The notes below the pieces were generated by a model, which had not been told where the DNA came from, made no database searches, and saw nothing but the letters and a program-made list of their open reading frames with translations. A stretch of DNA of 64,000 nucleotides, from the NCBI GenBank assembly GCA_002699085.1, contig PAAR01000016.1, forward strand, positions 81,920 to 145,919, given 5' to 3'. This document shows positions 8,883 through 17,719 of the stretch, piece by piece (the stretch's first letter is position 1; each line of letters starts with the position of its first letter). This DNA is from Micavibrio sp. GTDB taxonomy: Bacteria > Pseudomonadota > Alphaproteobacteria > Micavibrionales > UBA9664. The position numbers and the translations under genes were made by a program.

Positions 8883-10671
8883 CAGATATCCATCCATACA
8901 TTTCTCTAAAGAAGCGATGATTATGTGTGAGAATGAAAACTTGATGGGCGTGCTGTAAGTGCATTCTTATAAATGCCCCGGCTGCGTAAAGTGCATTTGT
9001 ATCAAGGCTAGAGATAGGATCATCAACAACAATCAGGCTGTCTTTTATTTCAAAGGCTTTTTCTTCCATTTTTGAGATGAAATAGCAGAATGCGATTGCT
9101 GTTTTTTCACCTTCACTCAAGTTCTTTGCAATCACATTATTGCGCTTGATCGAATATCCTTTTTCATTGGCGGTTAGAGTAATATCCTTACGCCCTATGA
9201 AGGAAGCCAAGAGTTTATTGATGCGATCCAATGCAAAATAATGAGTGCTCAATGCGCCATCAAGCTTGTTATACCTTGTTTGCAGACCGTTCTTTGTGTT
9301 CTCTTCTTCCTCTTTTTTCTCTTCGAGAGCTTTTAACTCTTCATTTTGTTGCGTGAACATTTCGTATATTTCAGAAGCATAATGCTTTTTAACCTTGTCC
9401 TTTGCCTCATTGACCTTTTTTTGGAAGTCCGTGCAATGCTGATTGTGTTTGGTTATGTGCTCATTTACTGCGTCCGCTGCGTCTTTTAACTCACCAAAAA
9501 GCGTTTTGCTTTGTGATGCGGCAGCTATATCAATCCCCGAAAAGCTCTGATTTTTCTTTTCCAGCATTGCGGCATGCAAAGCCATGAAGTTATTGATCAG
9601 TGCTGTTTTCTTCTGCGAAAAGACTTGTATCGTGCTTTTATATGCATCCCTGTACTCTGCAAAAAGGTTCAATGCATCTACTGGATTTGTTTGTTTAACA
9701 TCTGTGATGTAAGCCTCTATATCAGCACATGCCTGATCAATATCACTGATAAGATTTTTATATGCGGCATTGAAATACTGATTTAGCTCTTCAATCCTTT
9801 CAGCACCTATATCAGACTTACAAAAAGCGCATTCTTGGCGCTCTTGATGTAAATCAAGTCCATCACTTACCCACTTCTTCAATGCCGCGTTATTATCAAG
9901 TTCTTCAATCGCCTTTTTTGTTATTGTCCGGGCAGCGATTTCTTGAATGCGGGTAAGAAGACCATCAATAGCATGGGGCAAAGAAACGGAAAAAAGTGGC
10001 TGGTTTACATGATCATTCACACCTTTTGATGCACGGATCATATTATCTCTATCTATGTCTGATAACGTGAATGATGACCAAGCCGTCTGAAAATCTAAAC
10101 TTTGTAATAGCTTGCTTATGCTTGCGCGGTTGAAACCTTTATCAGCAAGATTGTCACTGATGATTTTTGCTTGTGCGGAAAGTTGGGTATTTAATCTATC
10201 TTGTTTGTTTTTGTGGTCATTGTTTATTTTATCAAGGGCTTCTTCGCTTTCTTTTAGTTTTTCGGATACAGCTTCAAACTCTTTCAATGCATCGCCTTGC
10301 TCTTCACCAAGGTAATACACAGGCTTCGCCGTACCATCATCAACATTTAGGTTGTCTCTGACAAAATCACAGTTAAATACCCGTACTTTGTCTTCAAATC
10401 CTGTTAAGTTTTTATGATCTATGACTGCGTTATCGGACATTTTTAGTTTGAACGCAAAGTCCGTGGGTAGCTCTCCATCGTCATTATAAAATGCCGGATC
10501 AATATGACCTTTTTCAATAGACCGCAACAATCTGGAAATCGTGGTTTTACCTGAACCATTCCATCCATACATCAAGTTATAGCGGCCAAACTCCACTTGC
10601 CCCTTTGGAGCATCCTTGAAAACACCGCACGCTTTCAGTTCATCAATGTGTCGTATGAACGCTTCTGACAT
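8812..10671 (-). pseudogene. RloC/AAA_13-like ATPase, C-terminally truncated
   Basis: A 619-aa reading frame of the AAA_13 (PrrC/RloC-like) type. Walker A GWNGSGKTT (36-44), long coiled coils around a CAFC hook (281-284), ABC signature LSEGE (518-522), Walker B IVVDD (547-551) and LTHN (581-584) are all intact. After FFREMYGW (588-595) the family normally continues for 100 or more residues, in RloC carrying the anticodon-nuclease part. Here the frame instead runs about 24 residues, mostly antisense to the integrase 3' end. The break coincides with the integrase stop codon. The head may still fold, but any C-terminal effector is lost. Full-length relatives are phage-defence tRNA nucleases. Confidence 0.75.
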
Positions 10672-10794
10672 TTCGTCTTTCTTTCAGCTTACTTATACTG
10701 ATATATTCCATTAAACTATTATTATATTCTACTTCTTTCTTATTATAGTATATTAAGTAATATAAAGACTCAATGAACAGATAAAGCTTATAAA

Positions 10795-11700
10795 ATGGCA
10801 GCATTACCTTACACAATACGTATTTTTGTTCCTGATGGAGACCCTAAGGGCTTGCGCATTATCGACAAAATGAACTGGACAGGCACTGGTTTAGTTTTTC
10901 CGAGAGATAGCCTTGCCCAAGCACTTGTTAGGTCAGAGTTCTCAAAAGCCGGTATTTATATACTTGCAGGTCTATCGGAAGATGAAGATGATCCACGAAC
11001 AGTTATTTATATAGGCCAAACAGACGATTTAAAGGCTCGGTTAGTAATGCACGGTAAGGAAAAAGATTTTTGGAGTTGGGCCTGTGTTTTTATATCAACA
11101 AATGATGACCTTAACAGGGCTCATATAACATGGATAGAACATGAATTAGTGCGCCTTGCTAACAAATACGAACAAGCCATTGTCTGTAATTGTAATAATC
11201 CCTCTGAGCCAACACTTACTGAGGCAGAAAAGGCAGACACACGATCGTTTTTGTACGAAATGTTACAAATCATGCCTTTGGTGGGTTTGAATGCTTTTGA
11301 GGAACCAAAGGTTTATAATACAAAGTCGAGTATTTCAGATACAGTACAGAAATCTGTAATTGACACAATTATCGTTCCTGCAAAAGAAGATGGCTTTAAT
11401 CGAGTTTTTTTAGGCAAGAAAGAGTGGTACGCAGTAAGAATCGGTGGCGGGGTATTAAATAGTATAAAATACATTGCTGCTTATCAGACAAAGCCAATTT
11501 CGGCTATCACACATTTTGCGCCAGTGGAAAAGATCATTTCTTATGGTGATACAGGTAAATATAAACTAATTTTCTCTGAATCTGCAACAAAGATCAAACC
11601 TATATCTTATGGTGACTTACCATCGGGGGCAATGCAAGGCACAAGGTATACTAGCTTTGAAACACTAAAATCTGCAATAAAGATCAGTGAGCTATTTTAA
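10795..11700 (+). CDS. GIY-YIG nuclease family protein
   Basis: A 301-aa protein. The nuclease core shows GIY at 53-55, YIG at 72-74, R82 and E115 (WIEHEL), which are the catalytic set of GIY-YIG endonucleases. Residues ~205-301 form a separate C-terminal domain (IKYIAAYQTKPISAITHFA, then GKYKLIF and MQGTRYTSFETLKSA) that looks like a PUA/ASCH-like module, possibly for recognising modified nucleic acid. It begins 123 bp from the divergent ATPase start and is followed 28 bp later by a small membrane-protein gene. A restriction or defence role is likely but inferred. Confidence 0.75.
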   Translation: MAALPYTIRIFVPDGDPKGLRIIDKMNWTGTGLVFPRDSLAQALVRSEFSKAGIYILAGLSEDEDDPRTVIYIGQTDDLKARLVMHGKEKDFWSWACVFISTNDDLNRAHITWIEHELVRLANKYEQAIVCNCNNPSEPTLTEAEKADTRSFLYEMLQIMPLVGLNAFEEPKVYNTKSSISDTVQKSVIDTIIVPAKEDGFNRVFLGKKEWYAVRIGGGVLNSIKYIAAYQTKPISAITHFAPVEKIISYGDTGKYKLIFSESATKIKPISYGDLPSGAMQGTRYTSFETLKSAIKISELF

Positions 11701-11728
11701 TTATTAAAGTATACAATATGAGGTGATT

Positions 11729-12274
11729 ATGTGGGATTACTTATTAGATTTCTGGGCTGTAATTCAGGAGCAACCTACAGCATCTATAGCTTTAATAACA
11801 GCTATGGCTGTTATTGTTCAAGCAGGCATGGCCTGGCTACAAAATATACAAAGTGTAAGGTCTTATCTCCATATAGATTTTCTTAAAAGTGTTGATGGTA
11901 CAACATTACATGTTGTGCTAAAAAACTCAGGTCTTGGACCTGCAATTATTTTAGATTATTATATAGTGCACTCAGATAAAGAATATAGAGACCAACAGAT
12001 TTTTGATCTTTTTAAAAGCACTTTTCCTAGTTGGAGCGCCAGAGTTTCTCGTCCAAACGATGCTCTTTCAGCAGGCGATATTACAGAAGTTTTATCTGTC
12101 CCTGTGACAGAAGAAACGCAAGATGCTTTGCAAAGGGCTTTGGCTGAGCAGTTTGAGCTAATTGTAAAATATAAATCATTTATACATTTCTCAATGTTCT
12201 CAAAAAAATATTCGAGTAGAATTCATGATTGGAAATCTTCTATATCAAGAACGCTTAATAGACCCCATAAATAA
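11729..12274 (+). CDS. Membrane-anchored hypothetical protein
   Basis: A 181-aa protein with one N-terminal membrane segment (about residues 17-35, ASIALITAMAVIVQAGMAWL) and a soluble domain beginning YLHIDFLKSVDG with beta character (VVLKNSGLGPAIILDYYIV). I do not recognise the family. GAGG 5 nt before the ATG at 11729 supports this start; a GTG at 11723 in the same frame is possible. It is 28 bp after the GIY-YIG gene and probably in its operon. It lies just before the next att-like repeat, so it is the last gene of the small element. Confidence 0.6.
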   Translation: MWDYLLDFWAVIQEQPTASIALITAMAVIVQAGMAWLQNIQSVRSYLHIDFLKSVDGTTLHVVLKNSGLGPAIILDYYIVHSDKEYRDQQIFDLFKSTFPSWSARVSRPNDALSAGDITEVLSVPVTEETQDALQRALAEQFELIVKYKSFIHFSMFSKKYSSRIHDWKSSISRTLNRPHK

Positions 12275-12300
12275 TAGCTACGATATTTTTACAGTACATA

Positions 12301-12384
12301 TTGCAGCATAAACTTTTTGTGCGGATCGTCTTTTCTCTATAAATCAAACGTTTAAAACGCAGTTTTGTTTTCTGGTTTAGTAAT
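12301..12384. repeat. att-like repeat, distal copy (C)
   Basis: 84 bp matching 21581-21664 at about 76 of 84 positions, starting at TTGCAG and ending GGTTTAGTAAT. The bases just before it (TTTTTACAGTACA at 12286-12298) resemble the crossover-like end of copy A. Copy A supplies the left half and copy C the right half of the continuous copy at 21538-21664. Confidence 0.6.
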
Positions 12385-12441
12385 ATGGAATGTTAGTACT
12401 TAATATTACCTCACTTCATACGTAGGTAAAAAATAATTAAC

Positions 12442-12455
12442 CTTTTGTGCAAAAG
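12442..12455. promoter_or_regulatory. Palindrome upstream of copper operon
   Basis: A perfect 14-bp palindrome CTTTTGTGCAAAAG (arms 6 nt, centre TG) lies 17 bp before the first ATG of the copper cluster. It could be an operator. No copper regulator gene is visible in the window to pair with it. Confidence 0.35.
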
Positions 12456-12471
12456 AGTATATATTAGTTAT

Positions 12472-12861
12472 ATGAAGCATTTTATTTTCAGTATGCTGTT
12501 CCTAGCAATGCTCACACCTGCTTTGGTGTGTTTTATGCCGTTTTGCCCTATGGAGGCTCAGGCTTCAAGCGTTAGTCAAGTAGAGCCATGCCACGCTGAA
12601 AAGACCGAAAAGACAGGTAACGATGCGTTAATGATGGTCTATGATTGCTTGAACGTAGACTTGTTTTATCAGGCAGGTGATCAATTAACGCAGCCAGATC
12701 AACATCATATTGATATAGCGTATACGCCGTATGATATAAATGCATATTCTCCATCTCATCTTATTGACGTACAGACCATTCGAGGGCCGCCCTCCGATAG
12801 TTATCAATATGCGTCCTTACAGCCATCCATCATCCTTACTACGCAAAGATTCCGTATATAG
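12472..12861 (+). CDS. Small exported protein at head of copper operon
   Basis: A 129-aa protein with a signal peptide (MKHFIFSMLFLAMLTPALVC, cleavage probably near AQA-SS). The mature part has a Cys-His pair (EPCHAEK) and little else recognisable. The ATG at 12472 is preferred over 12445 because the signal peptide begins there. It ends 52 bp before copA. Small secreted proteins with Cys and His before copA are often periplasmic metal-related proteins, but I cannot assign a family. Confidence 0.6.
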   Translation: MKHFIFSMLFLAMLTPALVCFMPFCPMEAQASSVSQVEPCHAEKTEKTGNDALMMVYDCLNVDLFYQAGDQLTQPDQHHIDIAYTPYDINAYSPSHLIDVQTIRGPPSDSYQYASLQPSIILTTQRFRI

Positions 12862-12913
12862 AAGTTGTACATTTCTATCGTTGTACAACTTAACTATATA
12901 AGGACTTTATTTT

Positions 12914-14704
12914 ATGAAATATATGCTATTTGGGCTTTTGCTCATGTTTATGCCTTTCCAGGTATTTGCGGGAGAATATAACCTCACTATTGCCAAAGAA
13001 CCTGTAAAAATTACGGGCAAAACAGTCAACAAAATAACTGTAAATGGTACTATCCCAGGACCAACGCTTCGTTTTAAAGAAGGTGAGGACGTTATTATTA
13101 ATGTCACGAATACAATGAAAGAAGACACATCTGTGCATTGGCACGGTCTTCTTCTTCCAGGTGAGATGGACGGTGTTCCAGGATTTAACGGCTTTCCAGG
13201 TATTAAACCAGGCGAGACTTTTACCTATGAGTTCACTACCAGACAAAGCGGTACATATTGGTATCACGCACATTCTATGGGGCAAGAACAAGACGGTCAT
13301 TATGGCTCAATTGTTATTACGCCAAAAAGCAAAGATCCTGTAAAAGCGGATAGAGATTATGTCGTTGTGCTATCAGATTTTCATGAAGAAGAATCCAGTA
13401 AAATCATGGCTAACTTAAAAATGTCGTCTGAATATTATCAATATGCAAGACGCACCATTGGCGATTTCTTTAGTGATGTAAAAGAACGAGGTTTTGGTAA
13501 GGCGTGGGATAATGCGAAGATGTGGGGTGGTATGCGTATGCTACCTACGGATATAGCGGATGTCACTGGCTATACCTTTCTTATCAATGGAAAACCACCA
13601 GAGCAAAATTGGACAGGTCTATTCAAACCTGGTGAGCGTGTGCGCTTGAGATTTATCAATGCGTCGGCCATGACATTTTTTGACGTTAGAATACCAGGCC
13701 TTAAAATGGAGATTGTTGCCTCAGACGGACAAAATGTTGAGCCCGTCTCGGTTGATGAATTTCGCTTTGGTGTTGCTGAAACATATGATGTCGTCGTTAG
13801 CCCTACAGAGGATAAAGCATATACAATAGCAGCAGAGTCTATTGATCGCACAGGTTTTGCGATAGGGACATTAGCGCCACGTGAAGGGATGCAAGCCTCT
13901 ATACCAGAGCCCAGAGAGCGTACTTTATTAACGATGGCTGATATGGGCATGGCACATAATATGGGTGCTATGGATCACTCAAAAATGAATGATATGTCAG
14001 GGATGGATCATACGGCTATGGGCCACTCTATGCAGAGGATGGATATGGGCGCTATGAACGCTGTTAAAAGTGGTTGGGCTAAGGCAGGTACACCTAAAGG
14101 TGATAAGGCGCTGTCTTATAGAGATTTGCGTTATAGAGGTATCCAAAGTGATACACGTGCCCCAGAACGTGAGATATTGGTTCGTTTGGGCGGTAATATG
14201 GAGAGGTATATTTGGACAATCAATGGCAAGAAATATGCTGATGCAGGACCTATGAAGCTCAAGTATGGTGAGCGTGTTAGGTTAAAATTTGTCAATGACA
14301 CTATGATGGCGCATCCTATGCACTTACACGGTATGTTTGTTCAATTAGAAAATGGTCAACCAGCCGAGAAATTACCGAATAAACATACGGTGATTATACC
14401 GCCAGGAGATTCTTATTCTGTTTTGTTAACGGCGGATGAGGCTGGAGAATGGGCTTTCCATTGTCACCTGCTTTACCACATGATGGCGGGTATGATGAAC
14501 AAAGTCATTGTCGCTCAGCTAGATCCTTCGGAGATGCCAGCAGGGAAGAAGCTAACGCCATTAACTAAACATGAAACACCACCTATGAAGTCAATGGAGC
14601 ATATGGGACATGATATGTCAGGTATGGAAGGTATGGGCGATATGGAAGGTATGGACCATGAAATGAACAACTCAACGCAAGGAGACAACCATCATGCACA
14701 TTAA
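12914..14704 (+). CDS. copA: CopA/PcoA-type multicopper oxidase
   Basis: A 596-aa periplasmic Cu(I) oxidase of the copper-resistance CopA/PcoA family. It has a signal peptide (residues 1-19) and three cupredoxin domains. Copper-binding motifs are HWHG (75-78), HAH (118-120), HPMHLHG (467-473) and HCHLLYHMMAGM (516-527), giving T1 ligands H467, C517, H522 and M527. A Met/His-rich stretch at 342-382 and a second in the C-terminal tail (after ~565) fit copper loading. The ATG follows AAGGAC. Its 3' end overlaps copB by 11 nt. Members oxidise Cu(I) to less toxic Cu(II) and protect the periplasm. Confidence 0.95.
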   Translation: MKYMLFGLLLMFMPFQVFAGEYNLTIAKEPVKITGKTVNKITVNGTIPGPTLRFKEGEDVIINVTNTMKEDTSVHWHGLLLPGEMDGVPGFNGFPGIKPGETFTYEFTTRQSGTYWYHAHSMGQEQDGHYGSIVITPKSKDPVKADRDYVVVLSDFHEEESSKIMANLKMSSEYYQYARRTIGDFFSDVKERGFGKAWDNAKMWGGMRMLPTDIADVTGYTFLINGKPPEQNWTGLFKPGERVRLRFINASAMTFFDVRIPGLKMEIVASDGQNVEPVSVDEFRFGVAETYDVVVSPTEDKAYTIAAESIDRTGFAIGTLAPREGMQASIPEPRERTLLTMADMGMAHNMGAMDHSKMNDMSGMDHTAMGHSMQRMDMGAMNAVKSGWAKAGTPKGDKALSYRDLRYRGIQSDTRAPEREILVRLGGNMERYIWTINGKKYADAGPMKLKYGERVRLKFVNDTMMAHPMHLHGMFVQLENGQPAEKLPNKHTVIIPPGDSYSVLLTADEAGEWAFHCHLLYHMMAGMMNKVIVAQLDPSEMPAGKKLTPLTKHETPPMKSMEHMGHDMSGMEGMGDMEGMDHEMNNSTQGDNHHAH

Positions 14705-15410
14705 ATCATATGCACTAACAATGCTTTTACTACTAGGGTTAGCTCATCCGTCATTTGCTGCCGACCCTAATGAGCATAAGCATGGTGATGAAATATATCA
14801 TAGCTTTAGATTAGAAACTGATTATGGGGCTGGTAAAACTGGCCCTGTGGCTAGTTGGGATTTAGACGGCTGGATTGGCACAGATGAAAATAAGCTTTGG
14901 CTTAAATCTGAGGGTGAAAATACAGATGGCCAAACTGAACAAGCAGAGTTTTGGGCATTATATAGTCGTAATGTTGCAATGTTCTGGGACGTCCAGGCAG
15001 GTGTTCGCTACGATACTCAACCTGAATCTACAGGTTATGCTGTTTTAGGTGTTGAGGGTTTAGCCCCTTACTTCTTCGAAACAGAAGCGCATCTATTCAT
15101 TAGTGATGAGGGGGATGTGAGTGCAAGGCTGCGTGAAGAGAATGATTTTCTTGTAACGCAAAAGCTTATTTTACAGCCCTATGCTGAGATTAATCTTTTT
15201 GCCCAAGATGTGCCTAAACAAGATGTTGGCGCAGGTATATCAACTGGCGAGATTGGATTGCAGACACGCTACGAAATGGCCAGAAAATTTGCACCGTATA
15301 TTGATGTAAAATATGAGCAAAAATTTGGTGAGACATCTTCTATTGCAAAGAGGGCTGGCGAAGATAATAACAATTTTATTGCCGCAATAGGTTTGCGGTT
15401 AATGTTTTAA
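14694..15410 (+). CDS. copB: Copper resistance protein B (outer-membrane)
   Basis: A 238-aa CopB/PcoB-family protein: signal peptide (residues 1-22, ending SFAA), then HKHGDEIYHSFRLETDYG, beta-rich repeats and a C-terminal aromatic residue (LRLMF) typical of outer-membrane beta barrels. It lacks the long Met/His-rich N-terminal repeats of Pseudomonas CopB and is therefore shorter. It overlaps copA by 11 nt, so the two are coupled. CopB is thought to bind or export copper at the outer membrane alongside CopA. Confidence 0.9.
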   Translation: MHIKSYALTMLLLLGLAHPSFAADPNEHKHGDEIYHSFRLETDYGAGKTGPVASWDLDGWIGTDENKLWLKSEGENTDGQTEQAEFWALYSRNVAMFWDVQAGVRYDTQPESTGYAVLGVEGLAPYFFETEAHLFISDEGDVSARLREENDFLVTQKLILQPYAEINLFAQDVPKQDVGAGISTGEIGLQTRYEMARKFAPYIDVKYEQKFGETSSIAKRAGEDNNNFIAAIGLRLMF

Positions 15411-15420
15411 GGAAAAAAAG

Positions 15421-15963
15421 ATGGAAATAATACCAAATTGGCACCCAATTCTAGTGCATTTCACAGTCGCTTTATTAAGTATATCAGCCTTATTATATTT
15501 AGCGGCCTATGTATTTAAGAAAGAGAAACTACTAATTGCTGCACGGTTGAATCTTTGGATTGGTGCAGCAATTACACTGGGCACATTAGCAGCAGGTCTT
15601 TATGCTTATTATACAGTGGCCCATGATGCGCTTTCACACTCTGCTATGACAGATCATAGAAATTGGGCTTTTGTAACAACGGGGTTTATAGTGATTATTG
15701 CTTTATGGTCCATATGGAAACACCGTGATGCTAAAACTATTGGCCTTCCTTTTGTCCTTATTTTTCTTACGGCAACGGCAATTTTAGGGGTTACTGCTTA
15801 TAAGGGAGCCGAGGTTGTTTATCGTCATGGAACGGGTGTCATGCGTATGCCAGAAGTCCATGGTGATGGAGGACATAGCAGTCACTCTCATGGTGAGAAC
15901 AGCCATGAAACAAAAGAGATGCCTAGCGATATGCATGAAGAGCATGGGAGTCATGCTCATTAA
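15421..15963 (+). CDS. DUF2231 membrane protein with His-rich tail
   Basis: A 180-aa inner-membrane protein with four hydrophobic segments (about 10-32, 42-65, 83-98 and 107-125) and the DUF2231 start NWHPILVHFTVALL. The tail after residue 143 is His-rich (HGDGGHSSHSHGENSH), which suggests metal binding. It begins 10 bp after copB with AAGGAAAAAAAG as ribosome site. It may supply redox or metal handling at the membrane for the copper operon; its function is unknown. Confidence 0.8.
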   Translation: MEIIPNWHPILVHFTVALLSISALLYLAAYVFKKEKLLIAARLNLWIGAAITLGTLAAGLYAYYTVAHDALSHSAMTDHRNWAFVTTGFIVIIALWSIWKHRDAKTIGLPFVLIFLTATAILGVTAYKGAEVVYRHGTGVMRMPEVHGDGGHSSHSHGENSHETKEMPSDMHEEHGSHAH

Positions 15964-15991
15964 TTTAACTTAACAAAAAAGGACAAAAAAA

Positions 15992-16414
15992 ATGAAGAAA
16001 CTTATTATCACATTATTTTTAATATTTATGTCGTTGCCAGCAATGGCACAGGATGCACATGAGCATGTTCACGCACATGAATCTGGGCAAGTGCAATTAA
16101 AACAGATTGAAGGGCAATATGTTTGTATGGTTAATAATAAGAGCTATGACAGTCCGCAGATTGCTGTGGATGTTGAGGGTAAAACTTATTACGGCTGTTG
16201 CTCAATGTGTGAAGCACGGTTGAAAAAAGACCCTGCTATCCGTGTTGCTGTAGATCCTGTTAGTGGAAAAACAGTCGATAAAACAGAAGCTGTTATCGGT
16301 TCTGATGCAGAAAATAGCGTCTATTATTTTGAAAGTGTCGAGAACCTGAAAGCATTTAAGAGGAACGATCATATGTCTGATCCGTTGGAACACATGGAGC
16401 ATATGCAGCATTAA
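15992..16414 (+). CDS. Exported TRASH/YHS-like metal-binding protein
   Basis: A 140-aa protein with a signal peptide (1-19, ending AMA) and a His-rich N-terminus (DAHEHVHAHE). The core CMVNNKSYDSPQIAVDV and YYGCCSMCEARL is a TRASH-like treble-clef Cys motif, followed by DPVSGKTVDK and YYFESVENLKAF, the layout of YHS-type metal-binding proteins. It is a probable periplasmic copper chaperone or sensor for the adjacent CopA and P-type ATPase. The His/Met-rich C-terminus (HMEHMQH) fits this. Confidence 0.75.
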   Translation: MKKLIITLFLIFMSLPAMAQDAHEHVHAHESGQVQLKQIEGQYVCMVNNKSYDSPQIAVDVEGKTYYGCCSMCEARLKKDPAIRVAVDPVSGKTVDKTEAVIGSDAENSVYYFESVENLKAFKRNDHMSDPLEHMEHMQH

Positions 16415-16417
16415 ATT

Positions 16418-17716
16418 ATGGCTGAATACAAAAAAAACAGCCTGTCGCTGATTGGTGCCGTTTCTATGGGGACGGGCGTGATGATTGGGGCGGGTATATT
16501 TGCATTGACTGGTCAAGTAGCAGAGCTAGCGCGTGAATGGTTTCCTTTGGCTTTCTTGGTTGCTGCAATCGTCGCTGGATTTAGTGCCTATTCTTACGTC
16601 AAAATGTCTAACGCCTACCCTTCGGCTGGTGGGATAGCTATGTTTTTGGAAAAGGCCTATGGCAAAGGCACGATAACTGCTGTCTGTGCGTTACTCATGT
16701 ATTTCTCGATGGTTATTAGCGAAAGCTTAGTCGCTCGTACATTTGGTACATATACACTTCAACTCTTTGATGTGGGTAAGGATAGTTGGTTAGTTCCGGC
16801 GCTCGGTGTCAGTCTTTTGCTGTTTGCATTTATTGTTAATATTTTAAGCAATAAGTTCATTCAGACTTTTTCATTTTTTATGGCTTTTGTTAAAATAGGT
16901 GGTCTGGCATTGCTTGCTATTGGGGGATTATGGGCTTCTGGGTTTGATTTCGAAAGTATTTCAGTCGTGCCTCAGAATACAACGTTCACTGGATTTTTAG
17001 GTGCGGTAGCACTTGGGATTCTTGCTTATAAAGGTTTTACCACTATTACCAATAGTGGTGGTGAAATTAAGAATCCATATAAAAATGTAGGTCGAGCGAT
17101 CATTGTATCATTAGCGATATGTGTAGTGGTATATTTGCTTGTGGCGCTTGCTGTTGGCGGTAATTTGACTATTGATGAAATTATTAATGCTAAGGATTAT
17201 TCATTGGCTGAGGCTTCGCGGCCAGCTTTTGGAGAATACGGCTTGTGGATTACGGTCGGCTTTGCAATTGTTGCCACTGTGTCTGGTGTGATAGCAAGCG
17301 TATTTGCCGTTTCGCGGATGTTAGCAATGCTGACTGATATGAAGCTGGTGCCACATTCCCACTTCGGTATGCCAGGGGATATTCAAAAACACACGCTAGT
17401 CTATACGATCGTCATTGCGATTTTGCTGACAGTTTTTTTTGATCTAAGCCGGATAGCTTCGCTCGGTGCCATCTTTTATATTATTATGGACATTGCCATT
17501 CATTGGGGTGTATTACGCCATTTACGCAAAGAGATTAATGCAAATGCTTCCATTTTGATTACTGCCATTATTTTGGATGTGATTGTGCTAAGTGCCTTTA
17601 TTCTGGTTAAAGCACAGAGTGATATGTTAGTGATTTGGACAGCCATCGGTGGTCTAATTTTTGTATTCGTCGGAGAACGTATTTTCCTTAAACACTATAA
17701 AGAAAAAAAGGATTAA
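16418..17716 (+). CDS. APC superfamily permease
   Basis: A 432-aa, 12-TM transporter of the amino acid-polyamine-organocation type, with the family TM1 motif GTGVMIGAGIFALTGQ (18-33). It lies 3 bp after the TRASH-like gene and 3 bp before the copper ATPase, so it belongs to the copper operon. Its substrate is not readable from sequence; an amino acid or thiol precursor for copper stress, or a metal-complex, are possibilities. A second APC permease at 27150 is associated with a different metal-flavoured cluster. Confidence 0.85.
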   Translation: MAEYKKNSLSLIGAVSMGTGVMIGAGIFALTGQVAELAREWFPLAFLVAAIVAGFSAYSYVKMSNAYPSAGGIAMFLEKAYGKGTITAVCALLMYFSMVISESLVARTFGTYTLQLFDVGKDSWLVPALGVSLLLFAFIVNILSNKFIQTFSFFMAFVKIGGLALLAIGGLWASGFDFESISVVPQNTTFTGFLGAVALGILAYKGFTTITNSGGEIKNPYKNVGRAIIVSLAICVVVYLLVALAVGGNLTIDEIINAKDYSLAEASRPAFGEYGLWITVGFAIVATVSGVIASVFAVSRMLAMLTDMKLVPHSHFGMPGDIQKHTLVYTIVIAILLTVFFDLSRIASLGAIFYIIMDIAIHWGVLRHLRKEINANASILITAIILDVIVLSAFILVKAQSDMLVIWTAIGGLIFVFVGERIFLKHYKEKKD

Positions 17717-17719
17717 ATT

